NCBI GenBank assembly: GCA_009692615.1
Contig: SHYW01000044.1
Coordinates: 1-38,017 of the forward strand
Reading direction: 5' to 3'
Source: Deltaproteobacteria bacterium
GTDB taxonomy: Bacteria > Desulfobacterota > Binatia > UBA9968
DNA length: 38,017 nt
Made by a program: the position numbers and the translations under genes. Of the stretch, positions 7,911-16,225 are shown piece after piece. The notes beneath the pieces are model-generated. The model did no database searches. It was not told the DNA's origin and saw nothing but the letters and a program-made list of their open reading frames with translations. Each line of letters begins with the position of its first letter. Position 1 is the first letter of the stretch.

Positions 7911-8906
7911 GTGACTCACATCACCCTGCCGCGCTCGGTTCTGTTCGCCGCCTTGTTGCTGCTGGCGCTCGTGCCTTCAGTCGCATCGACTTTTTATCTT
8001 CAGCTCGGCGCCAAGATCATGATCATGGCGATCTTCGCTTTGAGCCTCGACTTGCTGGTCGGCCACACCGGCTTGGTGAGCTTCGGTCACGCCGCTTACT
8101 TTGGCGTCGCCGCCTATGCACTGGCGCTGATCGCGCCGAAATATGAAGCGGTGAATTTTTGGCTCACTCTCCCCGCCGCGCTGATCGCAACCGCCATGGT
8201 CGCGCTAATCATCGGCTTTCTCGTCGTGCGCACGAGTGGAATCTACTTCATCATGGTCACGCTGGCTTTCGCGCAAATGCTCTACGCGATTTTCCACGAC
8301 ACCAAACTCGGCGGCGGCTCCGACGGCATCTACATTACCATGCGGCCGGAATTGACCATCAGCGGATTCAAACCCCTCGATCTGGAAAATCCCGTGGAGT
8401 TTTTTTACCTCGTGCTGATCTTGCTCGGCGCCGTTTATATTTTCTTGAATTACCTGCTGCACTCACAATTTGGCCGAGCCCTCGCCGGCATCCGCGTCAA
8501 TCCGCAACGCATGCGCGCCATCGGTTTCGCCGTGGACGCCTACAAGCTTGGCGCCTTCGTCCTCGCCGGCGCCATCGCCGGTCTCGCCGGCTATCTCGCC
8601 GCCTGCCAATTCGGCTTCGTCAGTCCGGAGATTCTCGCCTGGCATCAATCCGGCACCGTACTCATGATGGTGATCCTCGGCGGTATGGGCCGTTTGCACG
8701 GCGCGGTGATCGGCGCGTTTGCCTACGTCATGCTGCAAGAATTGCTTTCCGCCGAAGCGTTGTTCGGCGTTTACGCCAAGCATTGGCAGCTAGCCATGGG
8801 GAGCTTGATCGTGATCATCGTCCTGGCATTGCCGCACGGCATCGGCGGCGCCATCGATGTTTTTCTGCACCGCCGACGCGTGAACTCGGAAGCTAGCGAT
8901 GACTGA
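7911..8906 (+). CDS. livM: LIV-type ABC transporter permease (LivM family)
   Basis: This 331-residue permease has about nine membrane helices. The LivM signature is DLLVGHTGLVSFGHAAYFG (about residues 47-65), and the cytoplasmic coupling loop is FGRALAGIRVNPQRMRAIGF. It starts with GTG six bases after the upstream permease stop. Its last eight bases overlap the following ATPase gene, so translation of the two is probably coupled. With LivH it forms the membrane channel of the importer. The tail FLHRRRVNSEASDD is a short charged cytoplasmic end as usual for the family. Confidence 0.9.
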   Translation: MTHITLPRSVLFAALLLLALVPSVASTFYLQLGAKIMIMAIFALSLDLLVGHTGLVSFGHAAYFGVAAYALALIAPKYEAVNFWLTLPAALIATAMVALIIGFLVVRTSGIYFIMVTLAFAQMLYAIFHDTKLGGGSDGIYITMRPELTISGFKPLDLENPVEFFYLVLILLGAVYIFLNYLLHSQFGRALAGIRVNPQRMRAIGFAVDAYKLGAFVLAGAIAGLAGYLAACQFGFVSPEILAWHQSGTVLMMVILGGMGRLHGAVIGAFAYVMLQELLSAEALFGVYAKHWQLAMGSLIVIIVLALPHGIGGAIDVFLHRRRVNSEASDD

Positions 8907-9657
8907 GGCGATTCTTTCAGTAGAGAATTTGACCAAACACTTCGGCGGCGTCGCCGCGGTGGAAAATCTGTCTTTGCAAGTGAACACGCGCGAGCTGCAT
9001 GCCGTCATCGGTCCCAACGGCGCCGGCAAAACCACGCTGATCGATCTCCTGTCCGGCGACCTGACGCCGAACAGCGGCACGATAAATTTTCTCGGTAACG
9101 ACATCGTCAAGCTCGCGCCGCACCGCCGCTCACGCCTCGGCATCGGCCGCAGCTATCAGAAGACCAACATCTTTCCGAGCTTCAGCGCCGTCGAGAACTG
9201 CCGGCTCGCCGCCCAATCCCGCGAGCCGCGCCCGCTCAATTGGTGGCGCGATGCGGATCATTATCGCGACACGATCAACGATGCCCGCGCGGCGTTGGTC
9301 ACGGTGGGCTTAGCCCAGCGCTCGGATGATCTAGCGTTAGCGTTGAGCCACGGCGAACAACGGCAACTCGAAATCGCCATGTGCTTGGCGACCCAACCGC
9401 AATTGCTTTTACTCGACGAACCGCTGGCCGGCATGGGCAGCGAAGAATCGATGGCAATGGTTCAGCTGATCGAGCGGCTCGCGGCCAGCCACGCGATTTT
9501 GCTGGTCGAGCACGACATGGACGCGGTGTTCCAACTCGCCAAAGTGCTCACCGTCATGGTCGACGGTAAAGTGATCGCATCGGGAACACCGGAGGAAATT
9601 CGCGCCAACTCGAAAGTGCAAGCTGCCTATCTCGGCGAAACGGACGATGGCCTATGA
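8899..9657 (+). CDS. livG: LIV-type ABC transporter ATP-binding protein (LivG family)
   Basis: The 252-residue ATPase has Walker A GPNGAGKT (residues 38-45), signature LSHGEQRQLEIAM, Walker B LLLLDEPLAGM and switch His in VEHDMDAVF. The stretch HRRSRLGIGRSYQKTNIF is the LivG-type Q-loop region. It powers import together with LivF. The signature has His in place of the usual second Gly (LSHGEQ), a variant common in LivG. It overlaps the LivM gene by eight bases and the LivF gene by four. Confidence 0.92.
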   Translation: MTEAILSVENLTKHFGGVAAVENLSLQVNTRELHAVIGPNGAGKTTLIDLLSGDLTPNSGTINFLGNDIVKLAPHRRSRLGIGRSYQKTNIFPSFSAVENCRLAAQSREPRPLNWWRDADHYRDTINDARAALVTVGLAQRSDDLALALSHGEQRQLEIAMCLATQPQLLLLDEPLAGMGSEESMAMVQLIERLAASHAILLVEHDMDAVFQLAKVLTVMVDGKVIASGTPEEIRANSKVQAAYLGETDDGL

Positions 9658-10370
9658 GCGACACGCCGATCATCGCGGCGCGTGAGCTGCACAGCTACTA
9701 CGGCGCTAGCCATGTTTTGCATGGCGTCGATTTCTCGATCCACGCCGGCGAAGCGGTCGGCCTGATGGGACGCAACGGCATGGGCAAGTCGACCCTCATC
9801 CGCACGCTCCTCGGCCACCTGGCGCCGCGCCGCGGTGAAGTGCGCATCGACGGCAAACCGATGACCGGTGCCGCGCCATATTTAATTGCCCGCCAAGGTA
9901 TCGCCTATGTCCCCGAAGGTCGCGGCATCTTTGCCAATCTCACGGTGAAAGAGAATCTCCTCATGGCCGCGCGCCCAGCGTCCACTGGAGATAATCATTG
10001 GAGCTTCGAACGCGTGCTGAAAACTTTTCCGCGCATAGCCGAACGGCTTTCCCACGGCGGTCAACAACTTTCCGGCGGCGAACAGCAAATGCTCGCCATC
10101 GGCCGCGCACTAATGACACATCCGAGATTACTCATTCTCGACGAAGCCACCGAAGGCCTGGCGCCGCTGATCGCCCAAGAAATTTGGCGGATCGTCAAAA
10201 CTATTCGCGCAACCGGCATCGCCGCCATCATCGTCGACAAAAACTTCGCAGCCGTGTCGGCGCTCACCGACCGCAGCGTCATTCTGGTCAAAGGCCGCGT
10301 CGTCTTTGCCGGAACCAGCGGCGAATTCAAAGCGCAGCCGCAATTGTTGCAGCAGCATTTAGGTATTTGA
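9654..10370 (+). CDS. livF: LIV-type ABC transporter ATP-binding protein (LivF family)
   Basis: The 238-residue ATPase has Walker A GRNGMGKST (residues 39-47), signature LSGGEQQMLAIGRAL, and Walker B LLILDEATEGLAP, where the usual Pro after DE is Ala. The switch segment reads IIVDKNFAAV; most LivF proteins have VEQN at this place, so the H-loop position is Asn as in LivF but its flanks differ. It starts in an ATGA overlap with livG. It completes a five-gene importer set (5763-10370). Confidence 0.92.
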   Translation: MSDTPIIAARELHSYYGASHVLHGVDFSIHAGEAVGLMGRNGMGKSTLIRTLLGHLAPRRGEVRIDGKPMTGAAPYLIARQGIAYVPEGRGIFANLTVKENLLMAARPASTGDNHWSFERVLKTFPRIAERLSHGGQQLSGGEQQMLAIGRALMTHPRLLILDEATEGLAPLIAQEIWRIVKTIRATGIAAIIVDKNFAAVSALTDRSVILVKGRVVFAGTSGEFKAQPQLLQQHLGI

Positions 10371-10424
10371 ATGTTGCAGCCGCGCCTAGTAATTTAGCCG
10401 CAGCCGATCTTGCGAGGAACCGTT

Positions 10425-11615
10425 ATGAAGTACAAATGCATCTCCGCCGATTCCCATCTGGAAATCCGTCCCGACCGTTACGCCAAACGGGTGGCGGAAA
10501 AATTTCGCGATCGGGCGCCCAAAGTGATCACGCTGGAAGACGGCACGCTGGCGGTGCTGCAAGAAGGCCAGCCTTTGGAGCGGCTGATTTCGAACATCTC
10601 CTGCGGCTTGCCGTACGAAGAGCGCAGACCCTTCGATCCACTGCCCGGCGAAAGCTACGAAACCTCACCGGGCACCGGCTCGCCAGCTCAACGCCTGACC
10701 GAACAGGACAAAGACGACGTCGATGCCGAGGTGCTTTTTCCCGGCAACGTCGGTCCCGGCTTTTGGCGCGGCATCGGCAACGACGAAGCGTATAAGTCCG
10801 TCGTGCGCGCCTACAATGACTGGTTGGCGGAAGAATACTGCGCGTTTTCACCCGAGCGCTTGATCGGCGTCGGCGTGATTCCGATCACCAACATTGACGA
10901 TGCCGTGGCGGAGCTAAAACATTGCAAGAAGCTCGGCCTCAAAGCGGTGGCCATCGACAATTTTCCGGCCGGCAAACGCCAGCCCAGCGCCGCCGACGAT
11001 CCCTTCTGGGCCGCCGCGGTGGATTTGCAAATCGCGCTGACGATTCACGTTGAGTTCGGTTTTCCGCGCCGCGGCCGCGGCCAACCGGCGGTCGCCGCGC
11101 TAGCTTTTAATTACGCCAAAAAAACCAATCCCGAACATCACGTGCCCGACGTTATCGAGCGTTTTAATAAATACGGTTTTCGCGGCAGCAAACAGGTCGT
11201 GCAGATGATTTGGGGCGGGGTGTTCGAGCGCTTTCCGAAATTGAATATCTACGTCGCCGAAGTGCAGATCGGCTGGGTGCCCAATTGGCTCGACCAGATG
11301 GACAACGAATACGGCCGCCAGCAATACTGGGCCGAGCGCGTCCTAGGCCTGCCGCGTTTGAAACGGATGCCCAGCGAATACGCCAAGGAAAATGTTTACT
11401 GGGGGTTTAACCGCAATCCCATCGGTGTGCGCATCGCGCGCCACGATTGCGGCATCGACAAAGTCATGTGGGCCAGCGACTTTCCCCATTTGGAATCGGA
11501 CTGGCCCAACTCGGCGAAGGTAATCGCAGAAAATTTCATCGGCGTGCCCGAAGACGAAATCTACCAGATGATAGTCGGCAACGCGGTCAACTATTTTCAC
11601 TTGAAGAATTGGTAA
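10425..11615 (+). CDS. Amidohydrolase family 2 (ACMSD-like) metal-dependent hydrolase or decarboxylase
   Basis: The 396-residue product is a TIM-barrel amidohydrolase of the amidohydrolase-2 group. That group includes aminocarboxymuconate-semialdehyde decarboxylase and gamma-resorcylate-type decarboxylases. Visible metal ligands are the N-terminal SADSHLE (Asp9, His11), a central IHVEFG (His208) and the late ASDFPHLESDW (Asp352), in the order expected for the family. The group does C-C decarboxylation or hydrolysis on ring-derived acids. GAGGAA sits six bases before the ATG at 10425; a TTG at 10410 is less likely. It lies 55 bp after livF and directly before a ring-cleaving-type dioxygenase gene, so a role in the lower steps of the same pathway is likely (inference). 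Confidence 0.85.
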   Translation: MKYKCISADSHLEIRPDRYAKRVAEKFRDRAPKVITLEDGTLAVLQEGQPLERLISNISCGLPYEERRPFDPLPGESYETSPGTGSPAQRLTEQDKDDVDAEVLFPGNVGPGFWRGIGNDEAYKSVVRAYNDWLAEEYCAFSPERLIGVGVIPITNIDDAVAELKHCKKLGLKAVAIDNFPAGKRQPSAADDPFWAAAVDLQIALTIHVEFGFPRRGRGQPAVAALAFNYAKKTNPEHHVPDVIERFNKYGFRGSKQVVQMIWGGVFERFPKLNIYVAEVQIGWVPNWLDQMDNEYGRQQYWAERVLGLPRLKRMPSEYAKENVYWGFNRNPIGVRIARHDCGIDKVMWASDFPHLESDWPNSAKVIAENFIGVPEDEIYQMIVGNAVNYFHLKNW

Positions 11616-11625
11616 GGAGTTCAGT

Positions 11626-12642
11626 ATGAGCAACGCCCAAGAAAACGATCTAAAAAATCTCGACGCCGAGTTGGCCAAGGACAATCTACGCGGTCTGTGG
11701 GCGCGTCCGGAAGCGATTCGCCGCGAGCCCGAACCCTTCGGCAAACCGATCCTATGGAAGTGGGCGAAGATTCGGGCCGGTTTAGAAGCCGCCGGCGAGA
11801 TCATCACGACCAATTACAAAGGCGCGCGCCGCGCCATCAGCTTAGTCCATCCGAACTTGAGCGAAAGCACCAGTCACACCTTGAATCTCGCCGTGCAGTT
11901 GGTCAAAGCCGGCGAAGCGGTTTACTCGCACCGCCATACCAACGCCGCCATGCGCTTCGTCATCGATGGCGGCGCGCAAGTTTACACCATTACCAACGGC
12001 GAAAAGTGCGTCATGGAAAAAGGCGACTTGGTGATCCAACCGAGCTGGGGCTGGCATAATCACATCAACGAAACCGAGCGCGACGCGATTTGGATCGACG
12101 GCCTCGACTCTGGACTGATGCGCATGCTGCGCACCATGTTTCAGGAACCCCATCCGGCCGAAGATGTCCGGCTCTTCAACAGTCCGGTGGACACGACGGC
12201 GCGCAATCCGGGACTGCTTGCGCCGCCAGGCCAAGCGCTGAAATCGTTAGTCTACAAATGGAGCGGCACGCGCCGCGCGCTGGCGGAAATGTTAAGCGAA
12301 AGTGAAAGTCCGTTCGACGGCAAATGTTTGGAGTATCGCAATCCGGTTACCGGCGGCTCGACCTTTCCGAGCTTCTCCTGCTGGATTCAATTACTCGACG
12401 CCGACAAACAAACCGCGGAACATCGCCACACATCGAGCCAACTCTACTACGCCGTCGAGGGCAGCGGCGTCAGCGAAGTCGCAGGCGAGAAGTTGGAATG
12501 GCAAGCCGGCGATTTTTTCGCCGTGCCCAATTGGAGCTGGCACAGTCATAAAAATTCGTCGGCAACTCCAGCGGTGTTATTTTCCACCACCGATCGGCCG
12601 CTGCACGAAGCGATCGGCGTTTACCGCGAGCAAAGCCGCTGA
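11626..12642 (+). CDS. Bicupin, gentisate 1,2-dioxygenase-like
   Basis: The 338-residue protein has two cupin domains. The first has SHRHTNAAMRF (His102, His104) and PSWGWHNH (His144, His146). The second repeats the pattern with EHRHTSSQLYY (His266, His268) and PNWSWHSH (His306, His308). This two-cupin layout and length match gentisate and 1-hydroxy-2-naphthoate dioxygenases, which use Fe(II) to open aromatic rings with oxygen. Both domains keep full His sets, whereas in many gentisate dioxygenases only one is metal-loaded. AAGGAG precedes the ATG. The stop codon overlaps the start of the redoxin gene (TGATG). It probably performs ring cleavage in the unit; the substrate could be any hydroxylated aromatic acid. 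Confidence 0.85.
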   Translation: MSNAQENDLKNLDAELAKDNLRGLWARPEAIRREPEPFGKPILWKWAKIRAGLEAAGEIITTNYKGARRAISLVHPNLSESTSHTLNLAVQLVKAGEAVYSHRHTNAAMRFVIDGGAQVYTITNGEKCVMEKGDLVIQPSWGWHNHINETERDAIWIDGLDSGLMRMLRTMFQEPHPAEDVRLFNSPVDTTARNPGLLAPPGQALKSLVYKWSGTRRALAEMLSESESPFDGKCLEYRNPVTGGSTFPSFSCWIQLLDADKQTAEHRHTSSQLYYAVEGSGVSEVAGEKLEWQAGDFFAVPNWSWHSHKNSSATPAVLFSTTDRPLHEAIGVYREQSR

Positions 12643-13355
12643 TGAATGACGCCGAATGCAGCTACAACATCGAGGAATTCGCGGCTGGCGCGAACTCAAC
12701 CAATCCCGGCGAATCGCTGCCCGCCAAAGTCGGCGCCGCCGCGCCGGAGTTTGAAGCGACAACGGTCGACGGCAAGCAAGTCCGCCTGAGCGAGTTTCGC
12801 AGCAAGCAGCATGTCGTCATGATGACTGGCGCCATCACTAGCCCCATGTGCGCATTCGAAGTGCCAGCGCTCAATCGGCTGCAAGAAGAATTCGCCGGCA
12901 AGCAGATCGCATTCTTTCTGCTCTACACGCGTGAGTCTCACCCGGCGGAAAACTACGGCGCGCACACCAGCTTCGAACAAAAACTTGCTTACGCCCGCGA
13001 ATTGCAAAAGCTGGAAAATATTTGCTTCCCAATCATCGTCGATCAACTCGACGGCCGCATTCACCGCGCCTACGGTTTATGGCCCAATGGGCTGTTTGTG
13101 ATTCACAAAGACGGCCGGCTGATCTTTCGCAGCAACATGGCCAATCACGCCGAGCTGCGGCAGTTTTTGCAGGACATCGTCGCCGGCGAAAAAGCCGCCG
13201 CCGAAGGTCGCGTGCTGCATCTGCAATACTCCGAGCGCGTCGTCGCCCACGAGGCCGATCAAGCGACGCACCAGCGTGTCTACGAGCGCGCCGGCCCGAA
13301 AGCGTTCGAAGACTACTGGGCCAAACGCCCGCAAAATCGCAACCGCTGGCCATGA
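12642..13355 (+). CDS. Deiodinase-like/redoxin thioredoxin-fold protein
   Basis: This 237-residue protein is a redoxin. A thioredoxin fold starts near residue 30 (VGAAAPEFEATTVDG). Its middle resembles iodothyronine deiodinases: FLLYTRESHPAENYG parallels the deiodinase VYIEEAH...GW region, and IIVDQLDGRIHRAYGLWPNG parallels the VVVDT...YAALPE region. At the active-site turn it reads TGAITSPMCAF. The residue aligned with selenocysteine is Ser67 (codon AGC), and the nearest Cys is Cys70. A C-terminal extension of about 70 charged residues is unusual. Translation is coupled to the upstream bicupin gene by TGATG. It may act as a thiol peroxidase, a reductant for the dioxygenase, or in reductive dehalogenation; none can be proven from sequence. 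Confidence 0.75.
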   Translation: MNDAECSYNIEEFAAGANSTNPGESLPAKVGAAAPEFEATTVDGKQVRLSEFRSKQHVVMMTGAITSPMCAFEVPALNRLQEEFAGKQIAFFLLYTRESHPAENYGAHTSFEQKLAYARELQKLENICFPIIVDQLDGRIHRAYGLWPNGLFVIHKDGRLIFRSNMANHAELRQFLQDIVAGEKAAAEGRVLHLQYSERVVAHEADQATHQRVYERAGPKAFEDYWAKRPQNRNRWP

Positions 13356-13356
13356 G

Positions 13357-14364
13357 ATGAGGAAGACTTTTCAGAGAAACTCTGACGGATCAGTCGGATC
13401 CGACCGATCCGTCAGATCGATCCTAGCAGTGCTAGCCTTTCTTTGCAGCTACACCTCACTCGACGCCGCCACCCTCGAGAAAGTCCGCATCGGCTATTCC
13501 GTCGGCGGCCTGATCCCCTTTCCACTGATCGTCGCCAAGGAAAATCGTTTCTTCGAGCAAGCCGGTTTGGATGTCGAGCTGATCAACATTCCGCCGACCA
13601 TCGCGGTGACCGCACTGGTCTCAGGCGATATCCAGTATGTGATCTTCGCCGGCACCACGCTCAACGCTGCGGTGCGCGGCCTACCAGTCAAACTCGTAAT
13701 GGTCTACAATGACAGGCCGCTATTTTCGTTAATGTCCAAGGCGGAAATCCGTTCAATCAAAGAGCTTAAAGGCAAAGTGCTCGGCGTCGCCACGCTGACT
13801 TCAGGCGAGTCGTTCATGTCGCGCCGTTTGTTGAAGGATGCCGGCATCGACGCCGACAAAGAAATGATCTTGCGCGTCATCGGTAACACGCCGGACCGCT
13901 TGCAAGCGCTCCGTGCCGGCAGCGTCGACGCCACCACACTGACCACGCCCGTCGACATCATCGCCGAACGGATGGGCCTGCGCCGCCTCGCCTTCATGGG
14001 CGACACTCTGGAAAGCATCAACGGCGGCTTCGGGGTTTCCGATCGTTGGCTGCAACAGCGGCCCGACCAAGTTAGGAAAATGATCGCCGTCGCCTTCCGC
14101 GGCATGAGCCACGCCCGCGCTCAACGCCAGGACTCCATCGCGCTGATCATGTCGAAGTGGAAGCTAGAGCGAGACGTCGCCGAGAAAGCTTTCGACTCGA
14201 CGATAAATACCTGGGCCGAAAACGGCATCGCGTCGGACCAAGCGTTGCAAGCGGGCATCGAAGAAAGTTTGAAAGTGTCAAACAGCAAACAAACCGTGCC
14301 GCTATCGCGCGTCGCCGACTTCACCCTCGCGAGGGAAGTCTACCGCGAGATCAAGGCGAAGTAA
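13357..14364 (+). CDS. NMT1-like ABC substrate-binding protein in the catabolic unit
   Basis: The 335-residue product has NMT1/SsuA landmarks: IGYSVGGLIPFPLIVAKENR (about 47-66), FFEQAGLDVELINI, and LKGKVLGVATLTSGESF. Its leader is odd. Between the start MRKTFQR and the hydrophobic ILAVLAFLCSYT there is a stretch NSDGSVGSDRSVR encoded by a near-perfect 30-bp palindrome (13384-13413). The ATG at 13357 lies one base after the redoxin stop. A GTG at 13429 is in frame but would leave no basic n-region. It has no dedicated permease nearby and may present a ligand to a transporter elsewhere. Confidence 0.82.
   Translation: MRKTFQRNSDGSVGSDRSVRSILAVLAFLCSYTSLDAATLEKVRIGYSVGGLIPFPLIVAKENRFFEQAGLDVELINIPPTIAVTALVSGDIQYVIFAGTTLNAAVRGLPVKLVMVYNDRPLFSLMSKAEIRSIKELKGKVLGVATLTSGESFMSRRLLKDAGIDADKEMILRVIGNTPDRLQALRAGSVDATTLTTPVDIIAERMGLRRLAFMGDTLESINGGFGVSDRWLQQRPDQVRKMIAVAFRGMSHARAQRQDSIALIMSKWKLERDVAEKAFDSTINTWAENGIASDQALQAGIEESLKVSNSKQTVPLSRVADFTLAREVYREIKAK
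13384..13413. repeat. 30-bp palindrome inside a coding N-terminus
   Basis: Outer arms GACGGATC and GATCCGTC enclose GTCGGATCCGAC, itself a perfect 12-bp palindrome, with one mismatched pair between them. It is built of GGATC words and lies within the signal-peptide region of the binding-protein gene. It looks like an extragenic palindrome that became coding. Confidence 0.7.
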
Positions 14365-14372
14365 TTTTTCCT

Positions 14373-14395
14373 GTAGGGGCGTATGGCATACGCCC
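14373..14395. repeat. GTAGGGGC-type palindrome, copy 1
   Basis: GTAGGGGC leads into GGGCGTATG / CATACGCCC, a perfect 9-bp inverted repeat with one central base (14377-14395). It lies in the 69-bp gap between two binding-protein genes. A second element with the same GTAGGGGC head is at 32737-32760. Confidence 0.65.
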
Positions 14396-14433
14396 TTCTT
14401 CGCGAATTGCCGACATCGAAGGAAGCCGCGACA

Positions 14434-15416
14434 TGAGTGACAAAGAATTCAATCTCAAACCCACGCGCATGCGCACCCATCCACACACCACCCGCTCGCG
14501 CTTGATGCTCGAAGTCGCTTCGGCGCTGGTCAACCGGCGCGATTGGGATTTGTTGCAAGCCAAAATTAGTCTACGCGAACAAGGTTCGGAGGGCTGGCCG
14601 CTGACGCTGTTCGGCAGCGATAGTCCGGCGACGATTCACGAAGTCGCCGCCGGCAAAGTTCAATTCGCCATGATCAACCCCGGCATGATTCTCAAAGTCG
14701 CGGCGCTAGGCAAGACCCCTTTCAACGAACCGATCCCGCTGAGAATCATCGCCATTTTACCGGCCCTCGATCAAATGGTTTTCGCGGTTAACGCAGCAAC
14801 TGGTTTGAAATCGCTCACCGACATTCGCGACCGTAAATTTCCATTGAAACTCTCGCTACGCGGTCAACCCGATCACTCCCTGCAGGTCATCATCAATCAC
14901 GTTTGCGCCGCCGCCGGCTTTACCCTCGACGACATCGTGTCGTGGGGCGGCCAAGTGCGCTACGACGCGGGAATGGCCTACGGAGACAAACGCATCGGCG
15001 CCGTCCATCGCGGCGAGATCGACGCGATCTTCGACGAAGGCGCCAGCGCCTGGGGTAACATGGCGTTGGAGTTGGGCATGACGTTTCTGTCGTTGGACGA
15101 AACGATTTTGCAGCGCTTGGAAGCGGTCGGCCTGCGCCGCGGCACGATTGAGAAAAAAAGCTTTCCCAAACTCAGCGCCGACGTGGCCACGTTAGATTTC
15201 AGCGGCTGGCCGATTTACACGCTGGAATCGACACCCGACAAGCTAGTAAAAGATTTTTGCCGCGCGCTAGACGAAAGCAAAGAACGGATTCCCTGGGCCA
15301 AAGATGAACCGTTGCCGATGAAACAGATCGTCCGCGACAGCGAGGAAGGTCATCTCGAAGTGCCGCTTCATCCCGCCGCCGAGCAGTATTGGCGCGAGCA
15401 GGGTTACTTGGATTGA
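14434..15416 (+). CDS. Second TAXI-type solute-binding-fold protein without a signal peptide
   Basis: The 327-residue product is a paralogue of the 3075-4094 protein. Shared blocks are AAGFTLDDIVSWGG, IDAIFDEGASAWG, the TLDFSGWPIYT block near residue 252, and a matching C-terminus VPLHPAAEQYWREQGYL. The N-terminus MSDKEFNLKPTRMRTH is charged and has no hydrophobic leader. Upstream in-frame sequence is also not leader-like. GAAGGAAG is about nine bases before the ATG. Two related leaderless proteins at the two ends of one transcription unit suggest a ligand-binding role inside the cell or export by an unrecognised route. Family-level call is reasonable; function is open. Confidence 0.75.
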
Positions 15417-15427
15417 TCACAAATAAA

Positions 15428-15466
15428 AAGGCGAGGACGCGACAGTGTTGCCGGCGCCCTCGCCTT
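15428..15466. terminator. Shared hairpin terminator between convergent genes
   Basis: AAGGCGAGG (15428-15436) pairs with CCTCGCCTT (15458-15466). On the minus strand the stem is followed by a T-rich tract (complement of AAATAAAAA), so it best serves the peroxiredoxin gene. It may also stop plus-strand reading from the catabolic unit. Confidence 0.7.
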
Positions 15467-15494
15467 ACTCGCGCAAGAGCGTGACTTCAGTCAG

Positions 15495-16148
15495 CTAGTT
15501 CTTCAGCGACACCGTGCGCAGATACGGTTTGTGCGTCTTGAAACCCTGGGGATATTTCTTCTTGGCATCTTCGTCCGACACCGCCGTCGGAATGATCACG
15601 TCGTCGCCCGGCTTCCAATTGACCGGTGTCGCCACGCTGGCTTTAGCGCTGAGCTGGAGCGAATCGAGCAAGCGCAGCACCTCGTCAAAGTTGCGGCCTG
15701 AGGTCATCGGATAGATCAGCATCGCTTTGACCTTCTTGTCCGGCCCGATCATGAACACCGTGCGTACGGTCTGATTGTCCGCCGGCGTGCGCTTGCCCGG
15801 CGTCTCGCTCGCTTGCAGCATATCGTAAAGCTTGGCGACGTTGAGGTCGGCATCGCCGATGATCGGAAAATTCGGCGCGTGGCCTTGGGTCTCCTGAATG
15901 TCCTTGGCCCAGTTGTTATGGTCGGTCACCGCATCCGCGCTCAAGCCGATCGCCTTGCAGTTGCGCTTGTCGAATTCCGGTTTCAATTTGGCGACGTAGC
16001 CCAGCTCCGTGGTGCACACCGGCGTGAAGTCCTTGGGATGGGAAAACAAAATCGCCCAGCTGTCGCCGATCCATTGATGAAAATCGATTTTGCCTTGCGA
16101 GGTCTCCGCCGTGAAATTCGGCGCGATATCGTTGATTCGAAGAGCCAT
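15495..16148 (-). CDS. 1-Cys peroxiredoxin (Prx6 type)
   Basis: The 217-residue enzyme reduces hydrogen peroxide and alkyl peroxides in the cytoplasm. The peroxidatic site is SHPKDFTPVCTTELG with Cys45 in the PVCTTE motif. The C-terminal part (TPVNWKPGDDVIIP...KTHKPYLR) is typical of Prx6/AhpC-TSA 1-Cys proteins, and there is no resolving Cys at the C-terminus. Length 215-225 is normal. The ATG at 16148 is preferred over one at 16196, because GGAGA lies eight bases before it and the protein then starts MALRIND as in relatives. It stands alone with its own terminator; the 77-bp gap to the next gene upstream should hold its promoter. Confidence 0.93.
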   Translation of the reverse strand: MALRINDIAPNFTAETSQGKIDFHQWIGDSWAILFSHPKDFTPVCTTELGYVAKLKPEFDKRNCKAIGLSADAVTDHNNWAKDIQETQGHAPNFPIIGDADLNVAKLYDMLQASETPGKRTPADNQTVRTVFMIGPDKKVKAMLIYPMTSGRNFDEVLRLLDSLQLSAKASVATPVNWKPGDDVIIPTAVSDEDAKKKYPQGFKTHKPYLRTVSLKN

Positions 16149-16225
16149 AGTCTTATCTCCTTTGCAAAATATTTCTGAATTTTGAACCATTATCACAATC
16201 GCTAATCAATGTGAATACTGTCAGC

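Noticed and set aside
12642-13355. Selenoprotein with an in-frame UGA
   Set aside because: The position aligned to Sec is AGC (Ser), and the only TGA is the terminal stop.
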